This document shows, piece by piece, positions 48,796 through 57,296 of a stretch of DNA of 64,000 nt. Under the pieces are notes generated by a model that saw only the letters and a list, made by a program, of their open reading frames with translations, had not been told where the DNA came from and ran no database searches. The stretch comes from Arcanobacterium phocae (GTDB lineage Bacteria > Actinomycetota > Actinomycetes > Actinomycetales > Actinomycetaceae): assembly GCF_900105865.1 (NCBI RefSeq), contig NZ_LT629804.1, forward strand, positions 1,426,001 to 1,490,000. The letters are read 5' to 3'. The translations under genes and the position numbers were made by a program. Each line of letters starts with the position of its first letter. Position 1 is the stretch's first letter.

Positions 48796-51700
48796 GTCAG
48801 TATGCTGAACTGCATGTTCACTCATCGTATTCTTTTCTCACTGGCGCAGCAGACCCGGAAGAATTAGTCAAGCGAGCTAAAGAACTTGATATTTCTGCAT
48901 TAGCGTTAACAGATTATGATGGATTCCCCGGAGTGATTCGTTTTATCAATGCAGCTAAGAACCATGATATGCCTACCGTTATTGGCTCAGAAGTTCGGCT
49001 AGAAAATGACAACTCACATTTAGTAGTTCTAGCAAAATCTGCGCATGGGTATCGGTCTCTATCACATGCGATTGGCGAATCTTTACTAGCTTCCCAAAAG
49101 AAAAGTGTAGCTACGTATGATCTGCAGTCTCTCGCAACGATAAGCGATGAATCATGGTACGTTTTGACAGGCAGTCGCCACAGTCGTCTTTATCAGACTC
49201 TGGAAAAACGTGAAGGAATTTGGGGTAAAGAGGCCGCTTATCAATCGTTAACTAAGCTGGCAGATCTTTTCGGAAAAGAAAATATCGTTATTGAAATGAT
49301 TGCGTACGGAGACCCACTAGACAGGGAACGACGTAAAATTTTACATGAGATTGCGATTCGTTCCGGGATCGCTTATACAGCAACTGGTGACGTTCATATG
49401 GCGTATCATAGGCAAAAACCATTAGCTGATGTTTTAGCGGCAACTAAGCATAATGCAACGCTGGAGCAGTTGCGCCCGCAGTTATCTCCAACGCCCCAAA
49501 TGCTTCGCTCGTATCAACAGATGATGTCTTTGCACCGCGACTTTCCACAAGCAGTGGAGTACGCAGCTAAGTTAGGCAACGAATGCGCTTTTGATTTTTC
49601 ACTCATCACGCCCAAGCTTCCATTCTTTCCAGTACCGAAAGGGCATACTGAGGAAACCTGGCTACGAGAGCTTGTCACGCGTGGAGCTAAAAAACGTTAC
49701 GGCGATAATAAAGAAGCCTGGCAACTGATCGAGCACGAACTGGATGTTATTAATCATCTCGGTTTTGCTGGATATTTTCTTATCGTCGATGAGATTGTTA
49801 ATTTCTGCCATAATGAGGGTATTTGGTGTCAGGGGAGGGGCTCAGCAGCAAACTCTGCAGTGTGTTTTGCGTTAGGTATAACCGCTGTTGATGCGGTTAA
49901 ACATAAAATGCTTTTCGAACGATTTCTCTCTCCGGACAGGCAAGAACCCCCAGATATCGATGTAGATATTGAGGCTGGGCAACGTGAAAAAGTTATTCAA
50001 CATATCTATCAGCGCTATGGACGCAGGTATGCTGCGCAAGTATCGAATGTTATTACGTATCGTCAAAAATCCGCACTACGCGATTCGGCTCGTGCGTTAG
50101 GTTATGGAGTTATTGATATAACTCGCTGGAGCAGTGGAAAAAATAAGGAAGAACTGTCTACAGCGATACCACGGGAAGTCAACTATATTGCACGGCAGAT
50201 GGAAGATTTGCCCCGGCATTTGGGTATTCATTCTGGCGGAATGGTGTTGTGCGATAGACCGATACTTGATGTTTGCCCAGTTGAATGGGCTACGAAGGCT
50301 GGGCGTACAGTAGTGCAGTGGGATAAAGAGTCTTGTGCAAACGCCGGATTAGTTAAATTCGATCTGCTAGGACTTGGAATGCTCACCGCTTTGCGGATTG
50401 CGTTTACCCAAATACAGCAACAAAAAGTGTATGGTACTAACGGTGAGCCTATCGGCTTACACAATATTGCTCAGGATGATCCACGTGTCTATGATCTTCT
50501 ATGCGCTGCCGATACTGTAGGGGTGTTTCAAGTAGAATCGCGAGCGCAGATGGCAACCTTGCCGCGGTTACGACCCCGTACTTTTTATGACATTGTTATT
50601 GAGGTGGCATTAGTTCGGCCAGGCCCTATTCAAGGTGGAAGTATTCATCCGTATATCGCGAGGCGTCGTGGTCGAGAAAAAGTTACTTATGCCCATCCAC
50701 TATTACGTCCAGCGTTAGAAAAAACACTTGGAATACCGCTGTTTCAAGAACAGCTCATGCGAATCGCAATAGATACGGCAGGTTTTACTCCGGCACAAGC
50801 TGATGAGCTACGGAAGGCAATGAGCGCTAAGCGGAGCCACGAACGCATTGCTCAACTTCGCGATCAACTTATACAAGGAATGCGCCGCCGAGGGATTGAT
50901 AGTCAAACTGCGGAAGAAATTTTCCATAAATTTGATGCGTTTGCTGATTTTGGTTTCCCAGAATCGCACGCATTTTCGTTTGCGTATCTTGTCTATGCAA
51001 GTGCATGGCTGAAAGTCTATTATCCAGAGCATTTTTATGCTGCACTACTTCGTTCTCAGCCATTAGGATTTTATTCGCCGCAATCGCTGGTGGCTGATGC
51101 ACGCTTACATAGTATTAATATCTTGCCAGTAGACGTTTCATTTTCTGCTGAGTATTCTACCGTACAAAAGTATGACGGAACGTTAATCGGTGGTGACCAA
51201 AAGCGAACTGAACTAGTAAATAATCATCCCGATAGTGGGGTCAGGCTAGGTCTCGAACATATTTCCGGGTTAGGAAAGGCTAGTACTCGTATTATTCAGG
51301 CTCGCAAGGAACAACCCTTCACATCTCTAGCTGATTTGTCTTATCGTGCAGAATTGTCGGCAGAACATATTGAATTATTAGCGTCTGCAGGAGCATTAGC
51401 TTCATTAGGGATAACTCGTAGAGAAGGAATATGGGCAGCCAAAAGTAGTGCTTTTTCTGGACTGCGAAGTACCCATTGGTTTCAACCTACTATTCCTGGA
51501 ACTGAAACTGGGATAGATACTAAAGGCTTGCCTCGTATGTCGAGTACAGATGAGTTAGTCGCAGACTTTATATCTACTGGAATAACGCCATTCAGTCATC
51601 CAATAGAAATTTATCGAAAAGAACTAGAAGAAACTGGCATTGTGACGATTAGCAGAGCGGTTCAACAGCCTGTGGGGACTCGAATTTATATAGCGGGATG

Positions 51701-51947
51701 CATAACCCACCGGCAACGACCACGTACTGCTCATGGGGTAACCTTCATTTCTCTCGAAGACGAGACAGGAATGATAAATGTTGTGTGCTCAAAGGGATTT
51801 TGGGCTACATACAAAGACCACCTGAACAGTAACATAGTTGTTATTCGAGGCGTACTTGAAGGACAAGACGGTGCAGTAAATTTTCTTGCAGATAAAGCTG
51901 AAAAACTCCACGCTTTTGCGCCCTTTAGGTCAAGGGATTTTCGATAA
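48792..51947 (+). CDS. dnaE2: error-prone DNA polymerase III alpha, DnaE2 (ImuC)
   Basis: 1051-residue C-family polymerase for lesion bypass during SOS mutagenesis. N-terminal PHP domain starts ELHVHSSYSFLTGAADPEEL; polymerase palm carries PDIDVDIEAGQRE near residue 388; finger/tau region includes GFPESHAFSFAYLVYASAWL; a C-terminal OB fold is followed by the short SRDFR end typical of DnaE2, without the tau-binding tail of replicative DnaE. ATG overlaps the imuB stop. With the LexA box upstream the three genes form an SOS mutasome operon. Confidence 0.96.
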   Translation: MSQYAELHVHSSYSFLTGAADPEELVKRAKELDISALALTDYDGFPGVIRFINAAKNHDMPTVIGSEVRLENDNSHLVVLAKSAHGYRSLSHAIGESLLASQKKSVATYDLQSLATISDESWYVLTGSRHSRLYQTLEKREGIWGKEAAYQSLTKLADLFGKENIVIEMIAYGDPLDRERRKILHEIAIRSGIAYTATGDVHMAYHRQKPLADVLAATKHNATLEQLRPQLSPTPQMLRSYQQMMSLHRDFPQAVEYAAKLGNECAFDFSLITPKLPFFPVPKGHTEETWLRELVTRGAKKRYGDNKEAWQLIEHELDVINHLGFAGYFLIVDEIVNFCHNEGIWCQGRGSAANSAVCFALGITAVDAVKHKMLFERFLSPDRQEPPDIDVDIEAGQREKVIQHIYQRYGRRYAAQVSNVITYRQKSALRDSARALGYGVIDITRWSSGKNKEELSTAIPREVNYIARQMEDLPRHLGIHSGGMVLCDRPILDVCPVEWATKAGRTVVQWDKESCANAGLVKFDLLGLGMLTALRIAFTQIQQQKVYGTNGEPIGLHNIAQDDPRVYDLLCAADTVGVFQVESRAQMATLPRLRPRTFYDIVIEVALVRPGPIQGGSIHPYIARRRGREKVTYAHPLLRPALEKTLGIPLFQEQLMRIAIDTAGFTPAQADELRKAMSAKRSHERIAQLRDQLIQGMRRRGIDSQTAEEIFHKFDAFADFGFPESHAFSFAYLVYASAWLKVYYPEHFYAALLRSQPLGFYSPQSLVADARLHSINILPVDVSFSAEYSTVQKYDGTLIGGDQKRTELVNNHPDSGVRLGLEHISGLGKASTRIIQARKEQPFTSLADLSYRAELSAEHIELLASAGALASLGITRREGIWAAKSSAFSGLRSTHWFQPTIPGTETGIDTKGLPRMSSTDELVADFISTGITPFSHPIEIYRKELEETGIVTISRAVQQPVGTRIYIAGCITHRQRPRTAHGVTFISLEDETGMINVVCSKGFWATYKDHLNSNIVVIRGVLEGQDGAVNFLADKAEKLHAFAPFRSRDFR

Positions 51948-52028
51948 TAATTGACTCAAAAATATACTCAAACAGTAAAAGGTGAACTCACACGATAAGA
52001 TAAAAGCTGTTCAGGAAGGGCAGGAAAC

Positions 52029-52490
52029 ATGGGGAAATTTAAAAAGCTCATTCGTGTTGCAGCGGTTGTTGGCCCAACGGTTGTGAAGTTGGTTCAAACG
52101 TACGGGCCACAGATTCGTCAATTGATAAACTCTAATCCGGAATATTTCAATGTTTTTAAACAACGATTAGGTGTTTTAGCCTCAAGCAATGGTCGAGCTC
52201 TTAAACACTTGGCGGATCGGGTAGATGTCCTTCGCGAACAAGCTGCTTACCTATACGGGGCTGCGAATAAGGCTGATACCGCCCAACAGGCTGCACAGTG
52301 GCGAGATGAATTAGAAAACATTGCCAAAGCAATTCCCGTTCTCCACCATCTTGATCGTAGTAAACGCAAGAAAACACGTAAAAATCTGGAACAACATGTT
52401 GATGATCTTGCGTACAAAATTGTGCAGGCAACACTTGAAGATGATATCGAAGATGCAGAGATCGTTAGTGATAGCGAGCGAGACAAGTAG
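52029..52490 (+). CDS. helical hypothetical protein
   Basis: 153-residue basic protein with no family that I recognise. The first 30 residues (KKLIRVAAVVGPTVVKLVQTYGP) are amphipathic to hydrophobic, the middle is helical (FKQRLGVLASSNGRALKHLADR), and the last 25 residues are acidic. Ribosome site GGAAGGGCAGGA. Stands alone between dnaE2 and the converging MazG-like gene. Confidence 0.7.
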   Translation: MGKFKKLIRVAAVVGPTVVKLVQTYGPQIRQLINSNPEYFNVFKQRLGVLASSNGRALKHLADRVDVLREQAAYLYGAANKADTAQQAAQWRDELENIAKAIPVLHHLDRSKRKKTRKNLEQHVDDLAYKIVQATLEDDIEDAEIVSDSERDK

Positions 52491-52547
52491 ACCGCAAACG
52501 TTACACAAAGCTGGACTCTGTACCGGTTTAGATAAGTTGGGGTCGAG

Positions 52548-52584
52548 ATTCAGTCCTATGCAATGACACTGCATAGGACTGAAT
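52548..52584. terminator. hairpin between convergent genes
   Basis: Perfect 15-bp stem (52548-52562 with 52570-52584) and 7-nt loop, between the hypothetical gene and the MazG-like gene. Confidence 0.7.
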
Positions 52585-52651
52585 TATCTCGAGTTTGTTT
52601 ACACTCCGGCGTATCAGATAGCGAATCTTGTACGCTTACGCGGAGGCCCTG

Positions 52652-53125
52652 TTAGTTTTCAAATCCAAGCGCTCTAGCGATGCGTGGTGGAAAATAGTCT
52701 GGTCCTTTCAGTACTTTCCCGTCTTCTCGGTAGATAGGCTCGCCATCGGCCCCAAGTTTAGACAAATTTGATGCTTGAATTTCTTCGAGTACTTTAGGCA
52801 ACGGAATACCTAGTTCGAGGGCCATACCGTAGATGACGTAAACGAGATCGCCAAGTGCGTCTGCAACCTCGATTGTGTCACGGGATAGATCATCGTGGGA
52901 CTGAGCGCATGCCCAGGCGCTTTCTATATCGGAGCGAGCTTGCTTCCCATAAACGGCACCTACTAATTCACTAAATTCTTCGGCAACCAAAGCCAAGCGC
53001 ATATGCACACGTTCACGATCAGCATTCGGTGCATCGTCAACGATTGGGAGATGATAAACCTCGTGGAACTGCCGAACGAGATCTTCGGGCCGGTGTGGAT
53101 CCGGCATTGAGATTTTAGGAGTCAT
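52652..53125 (-). CDS. MazG-like nucleotide pyrophosphohydrolase
   Basis: 157-residue all-alpha pyrophosphohydrolase of the MazG/phosphoribosyl-ATP pyrophosphatase superfamily. The metal-binding pattern is seen as LVAEEFSELVGAVYG (near 46) and EVADALGDLVYVIYG (near 88). It probably hydrolyses non-canonical or excess nucleotides; the histidine pathway is less likely because no his genes are nearby. ATG start with TAAAGT 6 nt upstream (leaderless-like); an alternative ATG at 53107 exists. Confidence 0.85.
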   Translation of the reverse strand: MTPKISMPDPHRPEDLVRQFHEVYHLPIVDDAPNADRERVHMRLALVAEEFSELVGAVYGKQARSDIESAWACAQSHDDLSRDTIEVADALGDLVYVIYGMALELGIPLPKVLEEIQASNLSKLGADGEPIYREDGKVLKGPDYFPPRIARALGFEN

Positions 53126-53131
53126 AGATCC

Positions 53132-53137
53132 ACTTTA
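53132..53137 (-). promoter_or_regulatory. -10 box of a leaderless promoter (MazG-like gene)
   Basis: TAAAGT on the minus strand, 6 nt before the ATG at 53125. Confidence 0.55.
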
Positions 53138-53305
53138 TATGTACTCACGGATTTTCGCTAACAAGGCCAAAAGCGGAACAAAAAGGAGATAGTATTTCAG
53201 ATCACATCAAAAATGGCGTCGATATTTTGCATCTTGGCTCTGGGAATGATAAATTTTAATCCGTCGCTTGAGGCAAGGCTCCTTGGAGCTGAGTTTCAAC
53301 CACCT

Positions 53306-53390
53306 GCGCGGGTGGCGGAATAGGCAGACGCGCTAGCTTGAGGTGCTAGTCCACGTATAGTGGGTGGGGGTTCAAGTCCCCCTCCGCGCA
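53306..53390 (+). tRNA. tRNA-Leu (anticodon GAG)
   Basis: 85-nt class II tRNA. Acceptor GCGCGGG pairs with TCCGCGC (one G-U); anticodon stem CTAGC/GCTAG with loop TTGAGGT, giving anticodon GAG at 53340-53342; long variable arm; T arm GGGGGTTCAAGTCCCCC. CCA is not encoded. Reads CUC and CUU codons. Confidence 0.95.
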
Positions 53391-53395
53391 CAGAC

Positions 53396-53429
53396 AAGGT
53401 CTCATCTGATTGTTCGGATGAGACCTTTT
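53396..53429 (+). terminator. tRNA-Leu terminator
   Basis: Stem AAGGTCTCATC (53396-53406) with GATGAGACCTT (53417-53427), followed by TT; 5 bp after the tRNA. Confidence 0.85.
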
Positions 53430-53479
53430 CATTATCCCGTTAGCATTGCTAATCATTGTATACAAAGTGAGGCTTGTCC

Positions 53480-54352
53480 GTGGATATCAAACTTGGCCTT
53501 ATTGGGGATCCAATCTCGCATTCGTTATCGCCAGCTATTCATTCGCGTTCGCTATTAGCTCTTGGCATTCACGCCTCATATCAGCTGGTGCCAGTTGGGC
53601 GTTCTGAACTTGCAACAACGTTGAACCGACTAGCTGACGATGGATACACCGGAATTAACGTAACAATGCCGTATAAACGTGATGTCATCGAGTATCTTGA
53701 TGCTGTAACTCCGTCGGCTGCGTTGGCTCAGTCGGTCAACACGATTCTGTTTGATCAGGATAAAAAGATTGGGCATTCGACTGACGGTATGGGAATGCTC
53801 TATCCGTTGATAAAGGCAGGTTATGATCTTAGTACAGCGAGCGTTGCGGTAATCGGTTCTGGGGGAGCTGGCAAGGCGGTTGTTCTAGCGGCAGCAGAAT
53901 ACGGGGCAGGCGCGATTACACTCCTTAACCGCGAAGGTGCCGGGCTACGTAGAGCTCGCGAACTGGCTGATCGTATTGCTAGTCAGCAACCGCAACTTGC
54001 GACCCCTCGGATAGACGTGTGTTCTATGGTCTCCCCAGCGGCTCAGGATGTTATTTCTCGAAGCGATATTGTATTGAACTGTACATCAGTTGGTATGGCG
54101 CCGGCACATACAGGGGTTTCTCCTATCCCGCATGATTGGATTCGCAGTAACCATGTTGTTGCAGATGCGGTCTACTTTCCACGGCGTACCCAGCTAGTCC
54201 AAGATGCGTTGACCGCACAAGCTACCGTCTTTGACGGGGTACACATGCTGGTGGCGCAAGCACTTCTTGCTGAAGAATTTTGGCTTGGAAGGGAGCTTTC
54301 GGCTACACATTTCAGTCGCATCATGGATGAATCTGAGCATTTTTCTCATTGA
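53480..54352 (+). CDS. aroE: shikimate dehydrogenase
   Basis: Reduces 3-dehydroshikimate to shikimate with NADPH in aromatic amino acid synthesis. 290 residues; substrate-site motifs HSLSPAIHS and NVTMPYKRDVI (with the catalytic Lys), the Asp in STDGMGM, and the Rossmann loop GSGGAGKAV near 127. GTG at 53480 is preferred over TTG at 53474 because GTGAGG then has 7-nt spacing. Confidence 0.93.
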   Translation: MDIKLGLIGDPISHSLSPAIHSRSLLALGIHASYQLVPVGRSELATTLNRLADDGYTGINVTMPYKRDVIEYLDAVTPSAALAQSVNTILFDQDKKIGHSTDGMGMLYPLIKAGYDLSTASVAVIGSGGAGKAVVLAAAEYGAGAITLLNREGAGLRRARELADRIASQQPQLATPRIDVCSMVSPAAQDVISRSDIVLNCTSVGMAPAHTGVSPIPHDWIRSNHVVADAVYFPRRTQLVQDALTAQATVFDGVHMLVAQALLAEEFWLGRELSATHFSRIMDESEHFSH

Positions 54353-54377
54353 GGTTTGTTATTTGAGTGAAGAGAGA

Positions 54378-54383
54378 TAGGCT
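54378..54383 (+). promoter_or_regulatory. -10 box of a leaderless promoter (Asp-rich protein gene)
   Basis: TAGGCT, 6 nt before the ATG at 54390, with no ribosome site. Confidence 0.55.
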
Positions 54384-54389
54384 TAACGT

Positions 54390-54728
54390 ATGGCTACTGA
54401 TCCACGTCTTGCTTTCGAAAAACTGCGGTTAGCTCTTGATGAGTTCCACGCTGCTGCCGTCACCTACCGGGATGCAGATGCACCTGAGGTTATGCGCTAT
54501 GCGAACCGGCTTGCGGACGCGTACATCATGTATGACGATTCGTTGTTCACCCATTATGGTATTGAAGCGCCATTTGATACTTTTGACGAAGACGATTTCT
54601 ATGATGATGACTTAGATGACGTCGATGACGAAGACGATTTTGACGACGACGATTTCGACGACGAAGACGATCTCGATGATGAGTTTGATGACTATGATGA
54701 AGACGAGGATGAGGACGAAGAATTGTAA
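54390..54728 (+). CDS. small protein with Asp-rich tail
   Basis: 112 residues of unknown function. Residues 1-60 form a helical domain (PRLAFEKLRLALDEFHAAAV, ANRLADAYIMYDD); residues 65-112 are almost wholly Asp and Glu with interspersed Phe/Tyr. Such tails mimic nucleic acid or bind cations or basic proteins; which applies here is unknown. Flanked by its own leaderless-type promoter and a terminator, so it is a single-gene unit. Confidence 0.7.
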   Translation: MATDPRLAFEKLRLALDEFHAAAVTYRDADAPEVMRYANRLADAYIMYDDSLFTHYGIEAPFDTFDEDDFYDDDLDDVDDEDDFDDDDFDDEDDLDDEFDDYDEDEDEDEEL

Positions 54729-54755
54729 TTCTTCGTTAATATAAAATTCTTAACC

Positions 54756-54790
54756 ATGTGCGGGAGCTAAAATCTTAAGCTCCCGCACAT
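54756..54790. terminator. bidirectional hairpin
   Basis: Perfect 13-bp stem (54756-54768 with 54778-54790), 9-nt loop, between the Asp-rich gene and the converging aldo/keto reductase gene. Confidence 0.72.
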
Positions 54791-54795
54791 ACGTT

Positions 54796-55737
54796 TTATG
54801 CAGTAACTTCGCTCAAAACATCAGCAACCTGTGCTGGGAGCGGACTGAGATCTAGCGCAAGAAGCTGATCGAACTGTGCTACTGTTCGGGCACCGGACAG
54901 AACGCTTGCCACATGCTTTTGCGCTAGCAACCAAGCCAACGACACATCTGATGGTGTTCGCCCAAGACCATCAGCTGCCTTAACAACAGCTTCAACTAGA
55001 CGTCGCGATTCGGCATCAAGATAGCGGTCTACTGTTGCCGATAGATGCTCAGTAGCTGCCCGCGAGGTGGCCGGAATTGTCCGGCGGTACTTTCCAGTTA
55101 ATACTCCGCCAGCCAGCGGGGATTGAGCGATTATGCCGAGCCCAAAGGCACTTGCAACAGCCGTGACATCTTCTTCTATCACTCGGTTGAGCAAGGAGTA
55201 ATCAGCATTAATACTTGTGAGCTCGGGAAGACGCATGTCGGTAAGATACTGGCTTATACGGGAAATCTCCCAAGCTGGATGGTTAGCTAATCCAAGATAT
55301 CGGGTTTTCCCGTCGCGCACCATAGAAGCTAAGGTATCGATGACTTCTCGGAACGGAACATCCGGAGCCGGAGCAGCCAAAGACACGATATCGACGTGGT
55401 CGGTACCAAGCTCGCTGAGGACGTGGTCTAAGGATCGTAGTAGGCCACTACGCGAAGGATCATGATTAACACGGCCGTCTTCTATTGCTAGGCCGAGGTG
55501 TACGGAGATTACGACGTCGTCACGATCAATACTTCCCTGAAGTATCTGCCCAAGTACGCTAACCGCGAGTCCTTCGCCGTAGAGAGGGGAGATGTCAATA
55601 AGATTGCCCCCGGCATCCAGCAATGCTTGGGACATCCGCGCGGCGTCGTCGTATTCGGTGTCTCGTCCCCAGGTAAGAGTGCCGAGCCCGATGTGGCCTA
55701 CGTGTAATCCAGAAAGTCCAACCTTGTTCTTCTTCAC
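54796..55737 (-). CDS. aldo/keto reductase
   Basis: 313-residue NADPH-dependent oxidoreductase with a TIM-barrel fold. GLGTLTWGRD at the N-terminus, catalytic Asp and Tyr in NLIDISPLYGEG (near 47), and late cofactor-binding LSGARTVAQF. Catalytic His may be at SVHLGL. Substrate unknown. GTG start with TAGGCT 7 nt upstream (leaderless-like), divergent from uppP across only 46 bp. Confidence 0.88.
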   Translation of the reverse strand: MKKNKVGLSGLHVGHIGLGTLTWGRDTEYDDAARMSQALLDAGGNLIDISPLYGEGLAVSVLGQILQGSIDRDDVVISVHLGLAIEDGRVNHDPSRSGLLRSLDHVLSELGTDHVDIVSLAAPAPDVPFREVIDTLASMVRDGKTRYLGLANHPAWEISRISQYLTDMRLPELTSINADYSLLNRVIEEDVTAVASAFGLGIIAQSPLAGGVLTGKYRRTIPATSRAATEHLSATVDRYLDAESRRLVEAVVKAADGLGRTPSDVSLAWLLAQKHVASVLSGARTVAQFDQLLALDLSPLPAQVADVLSEVTA

Positions 55738-55744
55738 ATGTGTC

Positions 55745-55750
55745 AGCCTA
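55745..55750 (-). promoter_or_regulatory. -10 box of a leaderless promoter (aldo/keto reductase gene)
   Basis: TAGGCT on the minus strand, 7 nt before the GTG at 55737. Confidence 0.5.
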
Positions 55751-55771
55751 ATAGACTTTCGTGGCGAGCGG

Positions 55772-55777
55772 TAATGT
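55772..55777 (+). promoter_or_regulatory. -10 box of leaderless uppP promoter
   Basis: TAATGT, 6 nt before the GTG at 55784. Its -35 region overlaps the opposite promoter. Confidence 0.55.
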
Positions 55778-55783
55778 TGACAC

Positions 55784-56626
55784 GTGGGTATTTTTGAAGC
55801 AATTATTTTAGGTATCGTGCAGGGACTGACAGAGTTCTTGCCAATTTCGTCCTCTGCGCACTTGCGTATCGTCGGCGATTTGTTCCCCGGCCTTGGCGAT
55901 CCGGGGGTTACGTTTACTGCGGTGACTCAAATCGGAACCGAAACCGCAGTGATTCTATATTTTTGGAAAGATATTGTCCGCATTATTAGCGCGTGGTTCC
56001 AAGCCTTGCCCTTCGGCCCGTGGAAAAACAGAGTCGCACGGACACATCCGGATGTCCGGCTTGGGTGGATCGTCATTTTAGGAACGCTGCCGATTGTTGT
56101 TTTAGGCCTGTTGCTGGAAGATGCGATTGACTCAGTTTTCCGAAATATGTATCTTACTGCTTTGATGCTGGCCCTATTTGCTTTATTCCTAGGACTTGCT
56201 GATCGATTCTCTAAACGACGGCTTGCTTTAACAGATATGTCGTTGCGTGACGGAATCGTCTTGGGTTTTGCACAAGCCATGGCGCTTGTCCCAGGCGTAT
56301 CACGCTCTGGTGGAACTATTACAGTCGGTTTGCTTTTGGGGTACACCCGCAGTGCTGCTGCTCGAGTTTCGTTCTTGCTTGCTATTCCAGCGATTCTTGG
56401 TTCTGGTTTTTATCGTCTTTTTTCCGACGACGGAACCGGCCCGCAAGTCTCCGCAATGCCGTTACTGATCTCAACGGTAACTGCGTTCGCAGTGGGATAT
56501 GCCGTCATCGTATGGTTCTTACGGCTTGTTGAAACGAACTCGTATATGCCGTTCGTCATTTATCGGCTAGTGTTGTCAGGGGCTGTGGTTGTTCTCCTCA
56601 GCCAAGGTTTACTGCATGTCTACTAA
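55784..56626 (+). CDS. uppP: undecaprenyl-diphosphatase
   Basis: Membrane phosphatase (BacA/UppP) that recycles the lipid carrier for peptidoglycan and confers bacitracin tolerance. 280 residues, about eight transmembrane segments; active-site motifs GLTEFLPISSSAHL near 14 and PGVSRSGGTITVGLLLG near 168. GTG start, leaderless-like. Confidence 0.95.
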   Translation: MGIFEAIILGIVQGLTEFLPISSSAHLRIVGDLFPGLGDPGVTFTAVTQIGTETAVILYFWKDIVRIISAWFQALPFGPWKNRVARTHPDVRLGWIVILGTLPIVVLGLLLEDAIDSVFRNMYLTALMLALFALFLGLADRFSKRRLALTDMSLRDGIVLGFAQAMALVPGVSRSGGTITVGLLLGYTRSAAARVSFLLAIPAILGSGFYRLFSDDGTGPQVSAMPLLISTVTAFAVGYAVIVWFLRLVETNSYMPFVIYRLVLSGAVVVLLSQGLLHVY

Positions 56627-56636
56627 GGAGAACCAG

Positions 56637-57296
56637 ATGGGTGTTGCTGCCGCGTTATTCGATATGGATGGGACGCTGACGGATTCGGAGATTCTCTGGT
56701 TTGAGGCGGAAAAAGCCGTTTTTGCTCGGTATGGAAAATCGTGGAATGATGGCGACCAAAATGATCTTATTGGGCGTGCAATCGAGGATTCTTGCCGGCT
56801 GTTAGTATCACGCTTAGATTTACCGTTGACACCAGCGGAACTTGCTCCACTTTTGGTAGATGAAGTTATTCATCAAGCAAAAACTCGCGGAATGCCGTGG
56901 CGTCCTGGCGCCCGTGAGCTCATCGATGAATGCGTACAGGCTGGGATCCCTACGGCTCTAGTGACATCGTCGTACGCCGATTTCGCCCAACTTACGTTAG
57001 ACGCATGCCCAGATCTGACTGTTGCAGTAACCGGGGATGAGGTACCTGCTGGACGAGGTAAACCAGATCCATTGCCATACCGGTTGGCTGCAGAAAAACT
57101 TGGCGTCGATATTCGTGATTGTGTTGCTTTCGAAGATTCAGATCCGGGAATTCGTTCTGCTCATGCGTCGGGAGCGTTAACAGTAGCAATTCCATTCCAA
57201 GTTCCAATCCCGCCACTGGATGGGTTGGTTATTGTAGATTCGCTGGCTGATCTTTCGATTCCACATTTGGAGAAGCTACTGGCCGCTCGGCAGTGA
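56637..57296 (+). CDS. HAD-IA phosphatase / phosphoglucomutase-like
   Basis: 219-residue haloacid-dehalogenase-type enzyme: motif I FDMDGTLTDSE (near 8), motif II TSSYADF, motif III/IV GRGKPDPLPY and AFEDSDPGIRSAHASG. Small helical cap as in beta-phosphoglucomutase-like phosphatases; substrate unknown. The ATG at 56637 follows AAGGAG by 6 nt, and that ribosome site overlaps the uppP stop. The last 68 bp overlap the converging RecB-like gene. Confidence 0.9.
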   Translation: MGVAAALFDMDGTLTDSEILWFEAEKAVFARYGKSWNDGDQNDLIGRAIEDSCRLLVSRLDLPLTPAELAPLLVDEVIHQAKTRGMPWRPGARELIDECVQAGIPTALVTSSYADFAQLTLDACPDLTVAVTGDEVPAGRGKPDPLPYRLAAEKLGVDIRDCVAFEDSDPGIRSAHASGALTVAIPFQVPIPPLDGLVIVDSLADLSIPHLEKLLAARQ

